The notes under the pieces are model-generated. The model worked only from the letters and a program-made list of their open reading frames with translations, ran no database searches and was not told where the DNA came from. From contig JAXMHH010000004.1 in assembly GCA_046346845.1 (NCBI GenBank), positions 186,001 to 250,000 of the forward strand: a stretch of DNA of 64,000 nt. The letters are read 5' to 3'. Positions 1 to 9,491 of the stretch are shown piece after piece (position 1 is the first letter of the stretch; each line of letters opens with the position of its first letter). Made by a program: the position numbers and the translations under genes. Source of the DNA: DSSB01 sp046346845 (GTDB lineage: Bacteria > UBA10199 > DSSB01).

Positions 1-176
1 TTTGCAACTCGACCTTGGTAAAACTTGTGACGGCTTAAAAGTGGGTAAGACGGCAGCCCCGACTTTTCATAACCTCGTATTTTTCCCTCTTAATAGCTGG
101 TCGCCTATCCAAAAAATATCCTTTCCCTAACAGCCACGCGGTATGCCCCCTGCCACATAATTACTTTTCATCTTAA

Positions 177-1538
177 TCATCGTTTCTTTAACTTCCTTGT
201 TGAATAAAAAATAAATAATCCCACCATTAAGAGATGCAATAAATAGGAAGAAAAATTTGCGACGCTAAGTCCCAGTGCACCTTTGGAGATCATAAACTTT
301 GTAAATAATATTAAAGAAATACCCCAAGAAAAATTTAATAAAAATCCCCACCACATCTTATCCAGAGATGCGATTGTATTTCCCATAATAGCTGCTATTG
401 CAGTGAGAATTGCTGCCACAGCTAAATATATCAAAACAGAACTGTGAGCTCCATAATCTGCGCCATAAAATCCCATAATTTGTTTAGCAAAAATAATTAT
501 CGGTAATCCTATTGTTATGGAGGCTGCTGCGGTAATGAGAATCGAAGTTTTTGTTACCTTGATGTAACTTTGCCATTGTTGCGTTCCTTTTAAACTAGAT
601 AAAATTGGCAAGATGGCTGTTCCCAAAGAAATTGGAAGAAATAGAATGGCCAGGCGCCATTGATTGGCGGCATTAAAAATACCTAACTCTGAATACCCCT
701 TTGGTTGGTTGGCGAGCATGGCATTGCATACCCAATTGATTGGATTAACCAAGATTCCTGATAGGAATGTGGGAAAACTGAAATGGAATATGGAAGGTAG
801 TTCTTGTTTGGCTCCTCGAATTGTTACTTTGATTCCATGTTTTCTTAAGATTCCTATTAGATAATGTTGGTTGAAATACCAATTAATGACTATTAATATT
901 ACTAATGCCCAGATGGCACCTGTGATGCCCCAGTAATGAACCCCTAATATCAAAAGTGGGAGATTTAGCACTCCTGAAATTAGATTGATGATCGCGATTA
1001 ATTTAAAATCTTCTAGTCCACCCAAAATTCCGTTTTGAACTCCAATTAGACTGCCAAAAAATAATATCAAGGAACTGATCTTAAGGGGGGTAGAAATTTC
1101 CGGAGCCACTAAGATTTTCGAAGAAAGCCAGTCTGACGTAATAACAAGAGTAAGCGCAAAAGCAATCCCAAGCGCACACGCGATTAAAAGCGATAGTCCG
1201 ATAATCCTTCCTGTTTTTTCAATATCTTTTTCGCGGAACTCCGAAACAAATTTAGTGACGGTCGTTCCCAGCCAGAGCCATGCAAAAATTTTGAATAGAT
1301 TAATCGTGCTCTGAATAATTCCTAATTGTCCGAATTTGCTTTTGTCCAATAGACGCGCGACGAAGATAAACGTCAGAATTTCTAATCCTTTTGAAAAAAA
1401 AAGTCCCAGGGTTGACCAAAAGCTCCCTTTGATTAACCTTTTCCCGATGGGAGATTGGGATATTTTTTCTCGGATTTGTATTAGAGAGCGAAAGCCTCCA
1501 AGGGGTGCGGCGGATTTGTGGTGAGATTCTGTATTCAT
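177..1538 (-). CDS. Wzx-type polysaccharide flippase (MOP superfamily)
   Basis: This is a 453-residue integral membrane protein with about 12 hydrophobic segments and a polar N-terminal tail of about 38 residues. The first membrane segment begins near residue 42, where the pattern GTLGLFFSKGLEIL resembles the start of O-antigen flippases (RfbX/Wzx, polysaccharide_synt family). Members move undecaprenyl-linked repeat units across the inner membrane. It is divergent from the epimerase gene on the other strand and sits in an AT-rich polysaccharide cluster with transferases, a polymerase-like protein and export proteins, which supports the Wzx role. Its substrate cannot be read from sequence. The 176 bases before its 3' end hold no gene I can support. 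Confidence 0.85.
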   Translation of the reverse strand: MNTESHHKSAAPLGGFRSLIQIREKISQSPIGKRLIKGSFWSTLGLFFSKGLEILTFIFVARLLDKSKFGQLGIIQSTINLFKIFAWLWLGTTVTKFVSEFREKDIEKTGRIIGLSLLIACALGIAFALTLVITSDWLSSKILVAPEISTPLKISSLILFFGSLIGVQNGILGGLEDFKLIAIINLISGVLNLPLLILGVHYWGITGAIWALVILIVINWYFNQHYLIGILRKHGIKVTIRGAKQELPSIFHFSFPTFLSGILVNPINWVCNAMLANQPKGYSELGIFNAANQWRLAILFLPISLGTAILPILSSLKGTQQWQSYIKVTKTSILITAAASITIGLPIIIFAKQIMGFYGADYGAHSSVLIYLAVAAILTAIAAIMGNTIASLDKMWWGFLLNFSWGISLILFTKFMISKGALGLSVANFSSYLLHLLMVGLFIFYSTRKLKKR

Positions 1539-1600
1539 ATTGGTGATTCTAACTGATTGTAATTACTAAATAAAATCTATTCCTAGAGGTCATGTGAAGC

Positions 1601-1630
1601 TTGACCAGTCCTATGGTATTCAGTTATGTC
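1601..1630 (+). promoter_or_regulatory. Putative promoter of the wecB-led polysaccharide operon
   Basis: A TTGACC -35-like hexamer (1601-1606) is followed after about 18 bases by a weak -10-like TATGTC (1625-1630), about 35 bases before the wecB ATG. The -35 match is good and the -10 match is poor, so this is tentative. It lies in the 125-base gap between divergent genes. Confidence 0.3.
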
Positions 1631-1663
1631 AGGGGCTTGTCAAAGTGAGCCTGGGTGTGAATT

Positions 1664-2797
1664 ATGAAAAAAGTATTGGTTGTTTTTGGTACCCGCCCCG
1701 AAGCCATTAAAATGGCTCCAGTCATTAGGAAGCTCAAACAGCATAATAATGAGATTTCGACAAGGGTTTGCGTTACCGCTCAACATCGAGCTTTATTAGA
1801 TCAGGTATTACAATTTTTCAAAATAGGCCCCGAGAAAGACCTCGATGTTATGAAGCCTGGACAGGATTTGTTTGATATCACTTCCAATGTTTTGTTGGGA
1901 ATGAAGAACGTTCTGAGGGACGAAAAACCCGATATTGTTCTCGTTCAAGGGGATACTACCACGAGCTTTATCACGGCTCTTGCTTCTTTTTATGAAGGTA
2001 TACCGGTGGCACACGTCGAAGCTGGCCTGCGTACCAACAATCTCCGAGCGCCGTTTCCTGAAGAGGCTAATAGGCAAATCATTTCTAGGGTAGCGCAGAT
2101 TCACTTGGCGCCTACTCAATTTAACAAACAAAGCTTGTTAGGGGAGGGGGTCCCCGAAAAAAATATCTTTGTCACGGGAAACACAATCGTTGATGCCATT
2201 CAATGGACTCTCGAAATCATCAAGTCTCGACCTGTGGATTATTATCATTCCTTTCTTAATGGGGCTAGCCGAGTTCTGAAAGAAGAAAAGCCACTTATAT
2301 TAGTGACCGGGCATCGCAGGGAAAGTTTTGGCCCGGGTTTTGAGAGGATCTGTACAGCCTTGAAAAGAATCGCCGAGAGAAATCCTGGGGTCAATCTAAT
2401 TTATCCGGTGCATCCGAATCCCAACGTTAAAAAGCCGGTTTTCGAAATCCTTGGAAATCTTAAGAATTTCTACCTAATCGATCCTTTGGAATATGATCCT
2501 TTCGTTTATTTGATGGATCAGTCCGCCATTCTTCTCACTGATTCGGGTGGAATTCAAGAAGAGGCGCCCACCTTAAAGAAGCCTCTGCTGGTAATGAGGG
2601 AGGTGACCGAACGGATGGAGGCGGTGAATGCCGGAATAGCAACACTGGTGGGCACTGACGAAGAAAAAATCGTGTTTGAGACCGAGCGTCTTCTCAACGA
2701 CGCTTCTCATTATCGAAAGGTCGCCAACGTGGAGAATCCATTCGGGGACGGAAAGGCATCCGAGCGGATTTATAATATTTTAAAGGATTTTAAATGA
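1664..2797 (+). CDS. wecB: UDP-N-acetylglucosamine 2-epimerase (non-hydrolysing)
   Basis: The 377-residue product has the usual length for WecB/MnaA. It interconverts UDP-GlcNAc and UDP-ManNAc in the cytoplasm, supplying ManNAc-type sugars for surface polysaccharide. Family signatures are visible in order: GTRPEAIKMAPV (9-20), QGDTTT (95-100), HVEAGLRT (117-124), TGHRRE (215-220), the VHPNPN segment (249-254) and DSGGIQEEAP (293-302), which cover the UDP-sugar site and the acidic and histidine residues used in catalysis. The next gene starts in an ATGA overlap (2794-2797), indicating an operon with the glycosyltransferases. It belongs to the AT-rich exopolysaccharide cluster. No clear Shine-Dalgarno precedes the ATG. 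Confidence 0.96.
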   Translation: MKKVLVVFGTRPEAIKMAPVIRKLKQHNNEISTRVCVTAQHRALLDQVLQFFKIGPEKDLDVMKPGQDLFDITSNVLLGMKNVLRDEKPDIVLVQGDTTTSFITALASFYEGIPVAHVEAGLRTNNLRAPFPEEANRQIISRVAQIHLAPTQFNKQSLLGEGVPEKNIFVTGNTIVDAIQWTLEIIKSRPVDYYHSFLNGASRVLKEEKPLILVTGHRRESFGPGFERICTALKRIAERNPGVNLIYPVHPNPNVKKPVFEILGNLKNFYLIDPLEYDPFVYLMDQSAILLTDSGGIQEEAPTLKKPLLVMREVTERMEAVNAGIATLVGTDEEKIVFETERLLNDASHYRKVANVENPFGDGKASERIYNILKDFK

Positions 2798-3849
2798 TTG
2801 TCGTTGTAGCGCCATACCCTACGAAAAAGAATGAGCGGGACGGCTATTTCCAACGTATTAACGCTGTCGAGAAATCCCTCTTAGATTTTCAAAGGATTTA
2901 TCTGGAAATTGCCTTTTTTGGAAATTGGATGATTTCCAAAGAAAAACCTTCCGCTAATTTAGAGATCTATAGGTTAAATTACTTTCTTCATTTCCCTTAC
3001 ATCCTTTACTTAGGATCCAAAGCCGCGCGTATTTACGTCCATGCGATCACGAACGTATTTAAGATCCTTCCTTTGTATTTTTTTAAACCGATTTTCACGG
3101 ACCTTCATGGAATCGCCCCGGAAGAAGCTAGAATGGAAGGCCGGCATCTTCGTGCAGTCATTCATTCTATATCGGAATATATTGTCGTGAAGTGGAGCCA
3201 AAAGGTGGTCATTGTTACAAGAAGAATGGGTTCTTTTATCCAACAAAAATATTCGAAATTTAAAATAAACTTTTTGCATATTCCCATCTTTAACACTCTG
3301 TTTTTGAGCGATGTCCCTTTCAAGGATCAACACAAAGACAAACCGTTAATTATCTATTCCGGTGGAGTTCATAGTTGGCAAAATCTTGAAAAGATGGTGG
3401 AGGCAGCGGAGCGCTTAATCGGCAACTTCAAGTTCTTATTTCTCGTAAGCGACGTCGAGGTAATGAAGGGTAAGTTCAAGAACCAGGCTTTGCTGGAGAA
3501 GGTTGAAGTCAAAAGTGTGTCTAGAAACGAGATTAGCCACTATTACGAAAAGGCGGATTTCGGCTTTTTGCTGAGAGAGGATAATCCGGTGAATCAGGTC
3601 GCGTGTCCGACCAAGATTATCGAGTACGTCAGTTTTGGAATTATCCCGATCCTGTTGCAGCCCAAGATTGGAGATTTTCAAGAACTGGGTTTAAAATTCA
3701 TTCTTTTAGATGACCTCTATAATAATCCAGAGGTTTCTCGATTCAATTTAGATCAAATGCGCGAACAAAACCTAAACATACTATACAAGATGAAGCAAGA
3801 GTGTGAAGAGGGACTCAACTTACTTCGAGAGCAAATCGCTCAAACGTAA
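2794..3849 (+). CDS. Glycosyltransferase, GT-B fold (GT4-like)
   Basis: This is a 351-residue cytoplasmic GT-B-type protein, diverged but recognisable. The N-terminus MIVVVAPYPTKKNERDGYFQR resembles the beta-strand and loop of GT4 enzymes. The C-terminal half carries an ADFGFLLRED strand and CPTKIIEYVSFGIIPI, which matches the conserved EX7E-like nucleotide-sugar region (K-x-x-E-Y-x-x-x-G-x-P). It overlaps the epimerase stop by four bases, so translation is probably coupled. Its role is inferred as adding one sugar of the repeat unit. Donor and acceptor are not predictable, and the first catalytic Glu is not obvious, so activity is less certain than for the GT4 gene at 5027. Confidence 0.75.
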   Translation: MIVVVAPYPTKKNERDGYFQRINAVEKSLLDFQRIYLEIAFFGNWMISKEKPSANLEIYRLNYFLHFPYILYLGSKAARIYVHAITNVFKILPLYFFKPIFTDLHGIAPEEARMEGRHLRAVIHSISEYIVVKWSQKVVIVTRRMGSFIQQKYSKFKINFLHIPIFNTLFLSDVPFKDQHKDKPLIIYSGGVHSWQNLEKMVEAAERLIGNFKFLFLVSDVEVMKGKFKNQALLEKVEVKSVSRNEISHYYEKADFGFLLREDNPVNQVACPTKIIEYVSFGIIPILLQPKIGDFQELGLKFILLDDLYNNPEVSRFNLDQMREQNLNILYKMKQECEEGLNLLREQIAQT

Positions 3850-3885
3850 TACGATAATGATGGTTTTTGGCGTTGTGTTATACCG

Positions 3886-5010
3886 ATGCTCAGTAACAGA
3901 ACCAAAGCGATTCTCTTTATAAATTATATGCTGGGCGTTGCGCTCATGACGGCCGCGCAGCTGGTTTTTCCCGACAAGTATTTTTTAGATGCTGATACGA
4001 TTAAAAGCTATATCCCCACCTCATCCTTCCAATTCGATTTTTTAGATAGCTATAACAATACCGCATATTTCTACAAATTGATCGGGATGGGTTCTGTAAT
4101 GCCGGACTGGGTTGCTGGTTTCATTAGCTACTCGGTTCCCTTTCTTTTGCTTGCCATGATTTGTTGGCGGCAAAAATGGGAGTTCAATTTTCTTACAGCA
4201 TCCCTTTTTTCTTTCTGGAACATATTAATGGTTGTTTACATGGGAATGTATTCGAAGGAGTTTTTGGCCTTCGTCTTCATAGTCCTGATAACTGTATTCT
4301 GCAAATCAAAGAGGGGTCTGGCTTTTGCTATTCTTATGGCTGTTTTTTACGGTGTCTTTTTTAGAATTTATTGGCTGCTGGTAGTTGGGTTTTGTCTTGT
4401 GAATTTGTATTTGATTAAGTTGAAGAAGCCGCTTGTCACGATCGTAATTGTTCAATTACTTACTGCAATTCTTGTCTTTAAATTGGCAAATGTAGCCACA
4501 GGACAATATCTCTCCGAGGCTAGATTGACTGTCAATCTTGAAAGAGAGGATGGCGATAACGCCACAACGATGATCGATAATATTTTCCCTAACTCTTCGT
4601 TCATTTTTGATTGGATGAATGGATCGTTTATTTGGTTCTCCCTCCTGTTTCCTTTCTTCCTGTTAAAAACAGCCGAGGTTCAGCACATCGTTTTTCTAGT
4701 CTTTCAATTAGTAAACGTCTCTTTATTCATCATGGTGGCAAGACTTCTGATTAATAATAATCAAAGATCCCTTGTTGGGATGGACGTTCCTCAAAAAAAT
4801 CAAATTCAGGTGTTGGTTGCTTGGTGTGTGGCCTTTAGCTTCGTACAGGGAATCTTTGAGCCCGATTTCGGTTCAGCTGCTCGACATCAGATTATCCTAA
4901 TTCCTATGTGGTTTATTCTTTTGAATACTTATTACAGATTAAAGAAAGTTTCATCCGCGAAACCAGCGCCTTATTTTCAGAAGGCTATCACTAATTCTAA
5001 CACCGCATAA
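3886..5010 (+). CDS. EpsG/Wzy-like membrane protein, probable polysaccharide polymerase
   Basis: This 374-residue protein is strongly hydrophobic, with about 9-10 predicted membrane spans (for example the stretches around residues 15-30, 80-95, 107-150 and 160-195) and a longer extracytoplasmic loop around residues 200-240. Sequence motifs are sparse, as is usual for Wzy/EpsG polymerases. The pattern MYSKEFLAFVFIVLIT followed by FRIYWLLVVGF resembles EpsG family proteins. Position between two glycosyltransferases, in a cluster that already has a flippase and a chain-length protein, makes the polymerase the missing member and supports this call. The assignment rests mainly on topology and context. 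It starts 36 bases after the preceding gene. Confidence 0.65.
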   Translation: MLSNRTKAILFINYMLGVALMTAAQLVFPDKYFLDADTIKSYIPTSSFQFDFLDSYNNTAYFYKLIGMGSVMPDWVAGFISYSVPFLLLAMICWRQKWEFNFLTASLFSFWNILMVVYMGMYSKEFLAFVFIVLITVFCKSKRGLAFAILMAVFYGVFFRIYWLLVVGFCLVNLYLIKLKKPLVTIVIVQLLTAILVFKLANVATGQYLSEARLTVNLEREDGDNATTMIDNIFPNSSFIFDWMNGSFIWFSLLFPFFLLKTAEVQHIVFLVFQLVNVSLFIMVARLLINNNQRSLVGMDVPQKNQIQVLVAWCVAFSFVQGIFEPDFGSAARHQIILIPMWFILLNTYYRLKKVSSAKPAPYFQKAITNSNTA

Positions 5011-5026
5011 GAGTGAGATCTGTTAC

Positions 5027-6121
5027 ATGAATGCTAATGCGGCGCCATTGCCGAAAAGGAAAATATTGCACTTGGTCGAGGCATTTGGCGGTGGGGTCTA
5101 CTTCTTCCTTAGGGATCTGCTCAATCGACCAGAATTGGAGCAATTCGATTTCGAAATATTTTATGGCGTACGATGCAAGCTGGATGAGCATCAACTTAAA
5201 AATGATTTCCCGAAAGCCAAGTTGGTTTATTGGCCTCATGTTCAGAGGGAGATCCGGCCCTACCTTGACATTAAAGCTCTGTGTGGTGCTTATCGGATGA
5301 TTCAAGATTCGAACCCCGATGTTATTCATTGCCATTCTTCCAAGGCTGGCGTCCTGGGGAGGGCTTCGGCTGTACTTGCCGGAAAAAGAAATTCAATTGT
5401 CTATTCCCCTCATGGACTTAGTTTTCTTAAATTAGATGATCCGCAATGGAAGAGGAGTTTTTACAAATATATTGAGCGGGTTTTTGCCAAAATGGCGGGG
5501 ATAGTGGTGGGGTGCTCACCTTCCGAAGTTCAGATGTTAAATGAAAATAAGATTCCAGCAAAGCTCATTCAAAATGGGGTTCTTTATCCTGCTCTTCCTG
5601 TGGAAAGGAAATTTGATCACCCTATAAGGATAGTTACGGTAGGAAGAATTAATGTTCAGAAAAATCCTTCTCTATTTAACGAAATTGCCGAGGCGATGCC
5701 TGAGCTTGAATTTTTATGGGTGGGCGACGGGGATTTGAGAGATTCATTAACGGCCAAGAATATTCGCATTACCGGGTGGAGACCTAGAGAAGAGATTTCG
5801 CGAATATTGAAGGATGCGCACCTTTACCTTTCTACTTCGCTTTGGGAAGGATTGCCTCTTTCAGTATTAGAAGGGATGGCTAATGGTTTGCCATTACTCT
5901 TGAAGGATTGTGTGGGGAACGTCGATTTGGTCAAAAAGGGAAATGGGTATCTCTTTCGCGAGAAAGACGAAGCGATACTCAAATTAAAGGAAATGGTCTC
6001 CAATCCGTCGTCTCTTGAGTACAAGGGTAAAGTTAGTCAACAGGTATTAAGAGAAAGTTTTTCGATTGAGGAGATGGCTCGGAGCTACAGAAAACTTTAT
6101 TCTGAAATGGTCGCTAGATGA
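5027..6121 (+). CDS. Glycosyltransferase family 4
   Basis: The 364-residue GT-B enzyme shows the glycine-rich N-terminal loop (VEAFGGGVYFFLRDLL, about residues 18-33), the SPHGLSFLK segment, the TVGRINVQKNPSLF strand that opens the C-terminal Rossmann domain, and the donor-binding EX7E region in LWEGLPLSVLEGMANGLP. It should transfer a sugar from a nucleotide donor to an undecaprenyl-linked intermediate on the cytoplasmic face. It follows the EpsG-like gene by 16 bases and converges with the initiating transferase gene, which ends three bases downstream on the other strand. Specificity is unknown. Confidence 0.9.
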   Translation: MNANAAPLPKRKILHLVEAFGGGVYFFLRDLLNRPELEQFDFEIFYGVRCKLDEHQLKNDFPKAKLVYWPHVQREIRPYLDIKALCGAYRMIQDSNPDVIHCHSSKAGVLGRASAVLAGKRNSIVYSPHGLSFLKLDDPQWKRSFYKYIERVFAKMAGIVVGCSPSEVQMLNENKIPAKLIQNGVLYPALPVERKFDHPIRIVTVGRINVQKNPSLFNEIAEAMPELEFLWVGDGDLRDSLTAKNIRITGWRPREEISRILKDAHLYLSTSLWEGLPLSVLEGMANGLPLLLKDCVGNVDLVKKGNGYLFREKDEAILKLKEMVSNPSSLEYKGKVSQQVLRESFSIEEMARSYRKLYSEMVAR

Positions 6122-6124
6122 TGT

Positions 6125-6820
6125 TTAGTATGCCCCATCTCTTTTAAGTGCAACAGGTAGTGTTTTGAAAAGAATCTTTAAATCGAACAAAAAGTTTAAG
6201 TTTTTCTGATAGGCAACATCTAACCGTACTCTCTCATCAAACGAAGTGTTGTTTCGCCCATTGACTTGCCACATCCCGGTAATACCGGGGACCATGCTTT
6301 TATATTCTTTAAACATTACTCCATACTTAGGAATTTCTTCCTCAACTGCTGGGCGAGGTCCAACAAAGCTCATTTCGCCTCTAAGAACATTAAAAATCTG
6401 CGGCAATTCATCAAGACTAAAAGATCTTAAAAATTTCCCTACCCGAGTGATTCGAGGATCATTCTTTAATTTGTGATACTTTTCGTATTCATTCTTTAGT
6501 TCTTCATTTGTATTTAATATCGCTTCTAGTTTTTTGTTGGCATTGAGACACATTGTTCTCAATTTTAAACAAGTAAATCGCTTGCCCTTTTTGCCTATTC
6601 TCTCACTTTTAAAAATAGCCGGCCCTTTGGAATCGAGCTTAACTATCAGCATCAAGAACAAAAGGATTGGAACGACGAATGGCAAGAGAACAACTGCCAA
6701 ACCCAAATCAAAAACTTTTTTGAAGAAGTCCCGGTAAAGTTGAATCTCTATGGGATTTGATTCAACAATGACTTTAGGACGCAATATTGAGAGATTTTGT
6801 ACTTTTTCAGAGGCTTCCAT
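6125..6820 (-). CDS. Initiating sugar-phosphate transferase (WbaP/ExoY/PglC-like)
   Basis: The 231-residue protein belongs to the bacterial sugar transferase family, which moves a hexose-1-phosphate to undecaprenyl phosphate and so starts repeat-unit assembly. A single hydrophobic re-entrant helix spans about residues 36-60. It is followed by KLRTM (86-90), the catalytic Asp-Glu pair in SLDELPQIFNVL (D137, E138), SFVGPRP (151-157) and PGITGMWQVNGR (178-189). The short form, without the four N-terminal helices of full-length WbaP, is like ExoY or PglC. It is on the opposite strand to its neighbours and diverges from the SLBB exporter gene. The about 258-base upstream gap is AT-rich and probably holds promoters for both. 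Confidence 0.93.
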   Translation of the reverse strand: MEASEKVQNLSILRPKVIVESNPIEIQLYRDFFKKVFDLGLAVVLLPFVVPILLFLMLIVKLDSKGPAIFKSERIGKKGKRFTCLKLRTMCLNANKKLEAILNTNEELKNEYEKYHKLKNDPRITRVGKFLRSFSLDELPQIFNVLRGEMSFVGPRPAVEEEIPKYGVMFKEYKSMVPGITGMWQVNGRNNTSFDERVRLDVAYQKNLNFLFDLKILFKTLPVALKRDGAY

Positions 6821-7078
6821 AAGTATTTCTCAATAAATCCAAAATCAGCAAATCAGCCATTTGTCGATTACTAGTTAAGGGCCGACATAAAACTGAGCTT
6901 AAAGTTAAGAGTAAGCTGTGAAATTCCCAGATTTTATCATTAATGGAATATATCTTTTGGAGTGCACCGACGCTTGCCTTTTAAGCTAGAAAGTCATTCA
7001 TTTCAAGAAGATATTTTGGTCTGTCTGAAAAAGCCATTGCCTCGAAAAATAATTAAGGATAGGGGACAAATCCCTCAT

Positions 7079-8257
7079 ATGAATTCTTTTCTGTACATAA
7101 TAAAAAGGTCACGGTGGGCCAGATTTTGTTATTATTTTTGTCTCTTCAGTTTTTTTAATCAAATTTTGCTTCCGGTTGCATTTGCTCAAGAGCAAAGGCG
7201 AGGGCTTTTTTTGAAAGATGAAGTATCTACGCAGGGCAGCCCCAATAGTTTTGGCATCCCAGGACAGGACCAACAGGGAGACGGGACAGATCAGGAAATT
7301 CCTCCCGAAGGAATGATGGGTGGATCGCGTGGCAGGTATGGAGACCAGCAGGGCGGAATGATGGAGCGAGGGGGACTGATCTATCAGGTTCATGTCCTGG
7401 GAGAGGTCAAAAGGCCAGGCACCTATCGAATTAGCCCGTCGATGAGATTGACCGATGCCTTGAAGCTAGCAGGGAATATTAAAAATAACGGATCCGAGCG
7501 ATTCATCGAGCTTCGCAAGGCAGGAGCCAAACATGGTCAAATTAAGGATCTCTTTGCCTATAAGACCTTTGGCGATTTAAATCAAAATCCCTACCTGCAA
7601 GACAACGATACTATCTTTGTACCCTTAAAAAAGATGGCAGTCGAAATTGAAGGACCCGTAAGGCGACCTGGGGTCTTTGAGTTGAAAAGCGAAACCTCTT
7701 TGGATGATGTGTTAAATTTGGCGGGAGGATTTACAGTAGGCGTTAGCCAAAAAGAAGCCATTAAAGTGATTCGATACGGTGGCTTTGAGGAAAAAGAAAT
7801 ATTGGAAGTTCCCGATAATGTAGCCGATATGCGAAACTTTAGGGTTCAAGATGGGGACGTAATTGTAATTCCTCACAAGTTTCTGACCCAACATCAGTTT
7901 GATTACAACCTGAAGAAGCTTCCTAACGATAATATCTTTTACCCGGCGTATGAAAATCGGGTTTTCGTGATCGGGGCGGTGCGAGCCCCGGGGGCCTTTG
8001 ATTTTAATCAATATTATACTCTAAGACAGTATTTGACGCTTGCGGGTGGTACCACCACGATGGCAAAGAATGGTCAGATCAAGCTTGTGAGTGCAGATGG
8101 AAAAACCCACAAGGCAAAGGATGGAAATTACGACGGAGTGGTCAATCCGGGAGATACAATTGTCGTCCCCGAAAAATCCATTCCTACTTCATTTTATATC
8201 GGTTTATTGCCGACGATTGCTTCGATTGGTTTGAGCGCAGCGGCTTTGTTCCGTTAA
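7079..8257 (+). CDS. SLBB-domain polysaccharide export protein
   Basis: I choose the ATG at 7079 because it begins a good signal peptide (basic MNSFLYIIKRSRW then a hydrophobic core ending at VAFAQE) and has AGGGG 13 bases upstream. A GTG at 6962 would add 39 residues with no export feature. The mature protein has three SLBB-type repeats, each with a G-x-V-x-x-PG core: VLGEVKRPGTY, IEGPVRRPGVF and VIGAVRAPGAF. A C-terminal hydrophobic helix (about the last 25 residues) ends in ALFR. SLBB proteins form or gate the outer-membrane exit of capsule and EPS. Unlike Wza it has no lipobox cysteine, and the N-terminal polysaccharide-export domain is not obvious. In its place is a low-complexity Gly/Gln/Met-rich linker. 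It precedes the Wzz-like gene by 13 bases. Confidence 0.85.
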   Translation: MNSFLYIIKRSRWARFCYYFCLFSFFNQILLPVAFAQEQRRGLFLKDEVSTQGSPNSFGIPGQDQQGDGTDQEIPPEGMMGGSRGRYGDQQGGMMERGGLIYQVHVLGEVKRPGTYRISPSMRLTDALKLAGNIKNNGSERFIELRKAGAKHGQIKDLFAYKTFGDLNQNPYLQDNDTIFVPLKKMAVEIEGPVRRPGVFELKSETSLDDVLNLAGGFTVGVSQKEAIKVIRYGGFEEKEILEVPDNVADMRNFRVQDGDVIVIPHKFLTQHQFDYNLKKLPNDNIFYPAYENRVFVIGAVRAPGAFDFNQYYTLRQYLTLAGGTTTMAKNGQIKLVSADGKTHKAKDGNYDGVVNPGDTIVVPEKSIPTSFYIGLLPTIASIGLSAAALFR

Positions 8258-8270
8258 TTATTTTTTTAAT

Positions 8271-9491
8271 ATGAATCATCCTCAGCCCACTGAAAAGAAT
8301 TATCAGCCTAGCTATTTCGAGGGTGCTCCTCCGTGGAATTATCCTCCTCAGTATTCGCAGGCCGAGGAAGATGCCAATCTGCTCGATTATTGGCGGGTTG
8401 CTGTTAAGCGAAAATGGCAGATTCTTATAGTCTTTCTTTTGTGTGTCGGGCTATCCGTATTGGTGACTTACGTGTGTCCCAAAAAATATCGGGCGGAAGC
8501 CTCGATTATGCCGATCACCTCGAGCGGAAGCGGGGGAATGTCAGGATTGATGAATCAAATTGGTTCCATGCCTCTGTTGGGAGGAGCCTTAGGCGATTTA
8601 GGAAAGCTCGGGGGTGGAAAAAGCAAAGAGTTAGTGAACATTTTGAAAAGTAGGACCATAGCTGAAAAGATCATCAATCGGTTTGATCTTTTAAAGGTTA
8701 TCTTTGCCAAGCAATACGATCCGCAGACGAAGACCTTCCACGAAGGGTTTCCTGCGTTTTTAAAACCGATTCCCGTGCTTGAGGATGGAGTAGAAAAATT
8801 TAGCAAAAAAATCGCAAAGGTCGACGAAGACAAAAAAACGGGGTTGATCAAAGTTCAGATTTCCATGAAAGATCCGGTTTTGGCCGCAAAAGTCACCAAT
8901 CAAATGATCGTGGAGCTGCAAGATTTCATCGAGAACAATTCCCTTACCGTGGCCAAGCGAAACCGAATCTTTCTGGAAGAGCAGTTGGTAAAGACTCGAG
9001 CCAAGCTCCTAGAGGCCGGAAAGCATCTTAATCAATTCTATGCGGACAATAAGATATCCAGTGTCGTACCCCAGGTCGATGTCGAGGTAGGAAGCTACCA
9101 AAGGGCCCCAAAGGCTTTTGCTGAATTCGAGGATGAATTCACCGACCTTAGTAATCTTCAGGCGGCCGCCGAACAGAAGGTTGAGCAGGCTAAGGTTAAC
9201 AATGTCCCTGGTCAGGTATATCTGCAGTATTTGACACTTAATCGCGAGCTTTTGGGTAAAACCTACGCTTTGTTAACCCAACAGTATGAGTTGGCTAAAA
9301 TTGACGAGGCGAAGGAGGATTTGGCCTTTCAGGTTATTGATAAGGCTGAAATTAAAGTCCGACAATATTTTCCTAAGATTAAAGAAGATCTCGTTGCTGG
9401 GGTATTTGGCGGTATAGTGATCGCGTTCTTCTTTGCATTTTTCTGCGATTATATCGAGAAGCTTAAACTAAAATCCAAACCTCATCATTAA
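8271..9491 (+). CDS. Wzz-type chain-length determinant / polysaccharide co-polymerase
   Basis: The 406-residue inner-membrane protein has the Wzz plan: a Pro/Tyr-rich cytoplasmic tail, the family start DLLDYWRVAVKRKW-like segment (here NLLDYWRVAVKRKWQ), TM1 at about 50-70, a large periplasmic helical region (about 75-370) and TM2 at about 374-394 preceded by a VRQYFPKIKEDL segment. The residues before TM2 fit the family's proline-containing region loosely. There is no C-terminal tyrosine kinase domain, so it is a co-polymerase without a fused kinase. It probably acts with the SLBB protein 13 bases upstream and the EpsG-like polymerase to set chain length. Its stop overlaps by four bases the stop of the convergent hydrolase gene. 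This is the last AT-rich gene of the cluster. Confidence 0.87.
   Translation: MNHPQPTEKNYQPSYFEGAPPWNYPPQYSQAEEDANLLDYWRVAVKRKWQILIVFLLCVGLSVLVTYVCPKKYRAEASIMPITSSGSGGMSGLMNQIGSMPLLGGALGDLGKLGGGKSKELVNILKSRTIAEKIINRFDLLKVIFAKQYDPQTKTFHEGFPAFLKPIPVLEDGVEKFSKKIAKVDEDKKTGLIKVQISMKDPVLAAKVTNQMIVELQDFIENNSLTVAKRNRIFLEEQLVKTRAKLLEAGKHLNQFYADNKISSVVPQVDVEVGSYQRAPKAFAEFEDEFTDLSNLQAAAEQKVEQAKVNNVPGQVYLQYLTLNRELLGKTYALLTQQYELAKIDEAKEDLAFQVIDKAEIKVRQYFPKIKEDLVAGVFGGIVIAFFFAFFCDYIEKLKLKSKPHH

Noticed and set aside
1..176. Possible 3' end of another gene at the window edge
   Set aside because: One plus-strand frame is open from 2 to 130, but it is short and has no recognisable pattern; it may be chance.
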